Part shown: positions 45,201-48,303 of the stretch, piece after piece | Numbering within the stretch: the stretch's first letter is position 1 | How the letters are laid out: the number at the start of each line of letters is the position of its first letter | From: Acanthaster planci | Lineage: Eukaryota; Echinodermata; Asteroidea; Valvatida; Acanthasteridae | Direction of reading: 5' to 3' | Assembly (NCBI RefSeq): GCF_001949145.1 | Contig: NW_019091361.1 | Location: forward strand, 2,948,946-2,997,248 | Length of the DNA stretch: 48,303 bases | Made by a program: the position numbers and the translations under genes | The notes under the pieces: model-generated | What the model was told of the DNA's origin: nothing | The model's database searches: none | Seen by the model: the letters and a program-made list of their open reading frames with translations, nothing else

Positions 45201-47814
45201 TCCCGAGGGACCGGACAGCATTGGGCAAGTTCCAGCAACGACTACAGATCACGACAGTTCAATTAACAACGCCTAAACGATAAACGGTTTGGACTATCTA
45301 GTCAACCATTTGGGACAAGGCCCTATGGCATGGTCCCACTGCTATTTATCAATAGCCGATTTCATTTATTATTATAGAGGGAACAATTCACATGAAAATA
45401 ATTGTACGAGATCTCGTGACTATGTACGCTGCGAGATTCGCAGCCAACTGTAAAATGACAGTAACGATGAGAGTTTTAAAAATTGACTGACTAGGGTCAT
45501 TCGAGTGTAAATCAACGCACATGCGCATTGCTAATTTTGACAACTGGTCAATCTACAGTTTGCACCCAAACTTGCCTATAAATGGCTGTAAGCACAGAAC
45601 TCAAATGATTCCAAGAACAACCTTGACACTGGCTCATGCCTGGACACTGACTTTAAGCAAATGGTGGCATTTTTCCATATGGAAGAGAGTATGGCAAATA
45701 ATCAAAACTCATCAAAGACGAGCCAGTTTAATTTCAGGAACCCACCTAGGACGTTTCCTGCTGGTACACTGTTCATCGGCTCCAACTCTCTACCCATGAG
45801 TAGATACAGGTCGTTCACTTCAACCTCTGTCACACTGCTCCCAGACACCTCGCTCTCCACAAAGCTGAACATAACGCCTTCGTCCTTGTATGCAATTAAA
45901 CAGTGCAGGAAGCAATTTAAGACAGCTAGTTCAGTGAGAGTTACAGTAAGCTCAGTGGGTATCAGATGACATGATGATCGTGACCCTTGACCTCTATGGA
46001 CAGGACATGCAATGGCAGTCACATCATGAAAATTCCTACAGAATAACTGTCTTGTAACCTGACTTGTGACTGTTCACTAAAATTTCCCACCAAATGCAAA
46101 TTCAAGCTTTTTACTGTCCTTCCTGTATCTTTAATACACAAAATTGCCAGCTGCATGTAAATAAGCACCATTACTTATTTCAAAGATGCCAGTTTGTTTG
46201 ACAGGAAATCTGTCATTTTTTGAGATTGGAACCCCTCTGGGTTATTTGATTTTATGACTGTTGAAACCACTCATGACATTAATACATGTATATTGTTTTC
46301 AGTGGTTTTAAGAAACACTACCAATATTGTGACCATACCTTTAAACCACATTATGAATTATTCAGTTTAACCGTACTAAAACAGTACGTTTGTATACCTG
46401 TTGTCTTACTGTCAGATTAAAGAGTTTCACACTGGAAAATTCGAAATTTGCAAAGTTTAAAATGTCTCATTCTCACCTTGGAAGGAATACAATTAAAAAA
46501 CACTTTCCAGATAGGCAATTAGTTTACACTGTAATCGTTCTTTTACACAATCAATCTGTTTCCCAGGAGTACATTTATGATGACACTTACCTTGGCCAAG
46601 GCTTTCATCGGGTCATGTTTAGGATTGAGAACATACAGCTTCTGGCCTTTGTGTATCCGTCCGCTGAAGACACGGGCAAAGGCCAGAAAGGTCTCGCCTT
46701 CATCTCCCTTCTTGCCTTCAAGGGTGCTTTCGCTGGGCAACATCACGCCGTTTTCTGAAGGTTCTGGTGGTAGTAAATTCAAAAGTAAATTCTGCTCTGA
46801 GCCTGAAAACCTTCCTCTGACACAGAGTAAAATTGCAATGGTGGCGAAGTTTCTGTGAATTTTCACTGTCGTTGTGATCCTTTGTAGTTAAAACTCTCTA
46901 AAAGATACTGAAGAATGCAATGGAATATCAAACATATTGACTATGGAGAATAACTCGTTCCATATCTTCATGATATTTCTCACCATAACCTCATATTCTA
47001 CAACCCTCAAAGTGATATTTGCTACAAGCAGTGCAGAGTAGTTCAATACACGGTCTGCCTCCGTGAAACCTGTCTGGTGTGTGTATACAAAACCAGTGGG
47101 GGATAAGACATGCATGAACACCTGCTACAGGAGACTCTAGGGCTGAGTTCAGATGGTGGGTTCTCATCAATCATGAACAGTTGGACGGACTTGTATTAGG
47201 GTCGGCCGCTCGAATGCCCGGAACGTACAACTGGTTATTGCTGATAGTTAGTGACAAGTAACATACGACAGTGAGGCATCCATGTACGCTAATCAAGGTT
47301 AATGTCTAGATTTCCAGGCTACATTCTTTCCTACTTAAAAAAGAACATTTGTTTCTGTGGTAAGGAAAGTCATCAATGTTTATTAATACCAAAACTTTTC
47401 CACTGTCTCTGGCTTTGACGGCCATCTCGCTATTTTTTGCAACTCTTTAAGAATCAAAATCCTACGCATTTTTTCCTTGTTTGTGCAAAACTCTGATGAG
47501 GAGCAGGTGTGTGATCCTGTTCCGAGAACAGTGTTCTCGGGTCGTGTTCCCACCGTTCAAGTGCGAGAACAAGAACCCGGACATGATCCAGAAATGCTCA
47601 ACATTCATAACAGTCAGCTGCCACAACGTATGGTGCTTATAACTCCTCTGGAGCAAATATATTGAACTTTCTGTAACACTACTTTTTCCAATTACCTATC
47701 ATGTTTTCTAGTTGGCTATCAGGTCGTGCATCCTGTTGCTGATTGGCTACTCTCTGGGCGTGTCTCTGTCTGGCCTCTTCTCTCCTCCTTTGCAGCTCTT
47801 CCTCTGTGAGAGGC
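39207..47814 (-). CDS. EFL1: Elongation factor-like GTPase 1 (3' part, 9 exons; 5' end beyond window)
   Basis: EF-2-like GTPase that, with SBDS in known species, releases eIF6 from late pre-60S ribosomal subunits in the cytoplasm. Exons (minus strand): 47696-47814, 46591-46754, 45746-45884, 44373-44504, 43354-43501, 42509-42620, 40880-41879 (1000 nt), 39990-40174, 39207-39395. All are GT-AG with matching phases; about 728 codons to the TAA stop. Visible segments are [15 protein letters not shown] and [15 protein letters not shown] (domain II), [19 protein letters not shown] and [19 protein letters not shown] (domain III), a domain IV-like region with [14 protein letters not shown], then [36 protein letters not shown] and [11 protein letters not shown] (domain V), and the EFL1-specific tail ending [12 protein letters not shown]. 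The N-terminal G domain (P-loop and switch motifs) is not in the window. A Ser-rich linker of about 110 residues sits inside the 1000-nt exon. Confidence 0.94.
39506..39577. repeat. 36-bp unit, two tandem copies
   Basis: ATCTTTGGGCAATGG and CAGTGGCTAAGCCAGTGG occur at 39506 and again at 39542 with a 36-bp period, in the last EFL1 intron. Confidence 0.85.
44841..45292. repeat. Tandem array, 4 x 113 bp
   Basis: Units start at 44841, 44954, 45067 and 45180, an exact 113-bp period, each beginning GCCAGTAACAGTAGTTACAC (one base variant) followed by GGGACCGGACAG. It lies inside the EFL1 intron 44505-45745. No open frame runs through it. Confidence 0.92.
47521..47539. other. Perfect 19-bp palindrome CCGAGAACA-G-TGTTCTCGG
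   Basis: Nine-base arms with a single central base, in the EFL1 intron 46755-47695. It contains AGAACA and TGTTCT, the two half-sites of steroid-receptor elements, but with a 1-base spacer where those elements have 3. As RNA it could not form a normal hairpin because the loop is too short. Confidence 0.6.
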
Positions 47815-48303
47815 CTGACAGAGAGAAGGGCACAAAGATGAGAAAACATTGATAACAATCCCCTCCGACAGAGAACTGAGTGTAAACAATGGCCAAATAG
47901 GTTGTGAAGATTTTTTCCACAGTTAGTCACAAAATTCTTTCAGAGATGATCAGGTACCAGGCCCCGCTGGTAAATAATTAAGACATTCATGCAACAATAT
48001 GAATGTATTTTCATATTTTACACAACTGCTAGATTCCCTAAGTCTCTTCCTTTCCTTTTAGGAAATATGAATGTGGAATAAAAGAAATCCTAAGACAGAC
48101 AAAATAAAGTGGCAGGTAGTCCGTGCAAACCTCTGAGCCCAATGCTAAAACTCTGCTACCCTCTCATGACTATGTATAACTTCAGAGGGCCTAGGGTCAC
48201 GGCCGTGTTGGGAAGTTTTAACTGTCAGGAAAATTTAAATAGAGTTTGGGAGAACTGTAAGGCGTGAGGTCAAAATACAGACGGTTTAGAAACAGTTGAA
48301 CGG
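47815..48303. other. EFL1 intron running to the window edge
   Basis: No further EFL1 exon was recognised here. The exon beginning at 47814 starts in phase 2 (needs two upstream bases), so at least one more exon lies to the right. Confidence 0.6.

Noticed and set aside
1-48303. CRISPR arrays, bacterial operons, phage or ribosomal RNA genes
   Set aside because: No regularly spaced short repeats with unique spacers, no Shine-Dalgarno-led dense coding and no rRNA motifs; all genes have spliceosomal introns.

Overview
The window is eukaryotic nuclear DNA from an animal. Genes are split by GT-AG introns, one cytosolic-type tRNA gene is present, and mobile-element debris and two assembly gaps (22711-23221 and 34515-34630) lie between and inside genes. 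PDIA3-type and EFL1-type genes, intron sizes of about 0.1-3.5 kb, a DIRS-type retroelement and abundant short palindromes such as ACATGTACATGT fit a marine invertebrate deuterostome (echinoderm, hemichordate or amphioxus). I cannot fix the species from sequence alone.

Left third (1-21.4 kb): two tandem copies of a clan-2 (CYP2-like) microsomal cytochrome P450 gene, both on the minus strand. Both have the same five-exon structure, with exons of 200, 146, 805, 158 and 182 bp (1491 nt, 496 codons plus stop). Copy 1 (1168-6889) is open throughout. Copy 2 (17217-21317) has a single in-frame TAG at codon 193 where copy 1 has CAG, and is otherwise intact. Intron 1 of copy 1 carries an 831-bp foldback element with a 6-bp target duplication that copy 2 lacks. 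Between the genes lies a decayed DIRS-type tyrosine-recombinase retrotransposon (about 7.6-11.4 kb, minus strand), followed by a pair of roughly 0.5-kb direct repeats.

Middle (21.4-38 kb): a gene-poor stretch with a gap and a fragment resembling the start of a THAP zinc finger. Then comes a complete 13-exon gene on the minus strand for a protein disulfide isomerase of the PDIA3/ERp57 type (26187-37295; 489 aa, two CGHC active sites, C-terminal KTDEL), including a 22-nt micro-exon. About 0.6 kb upstream of its start codon is a tRNA-Val(AAC) gene on the plus strand.

Right part (39.2-48.3 kb): nine 3' exons of an EFL1-type gene (elongation factor-like GTPase 1, 60S ribosome maturation) on the minus strand. 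Its 5' part, including the GTPase domain, lies beyond the right edge. One of its introns holds a 4 x 113-bp tandem array.

The P450s and the disulfide isomerase belong to the endoplasmic reticulum; EFL1 and the tRNA belong to translation. There is no sign that the genes act together; this is ordinary eukaryotic gene order. I found no clear new biological system. The best leads are the one-codon inactivation of P450 copy 2, the foldback insertion with its occupied and empty paralogous sites, a palindromic repeat at 38.6 kb and the PDIA3-EFL1 linkage.
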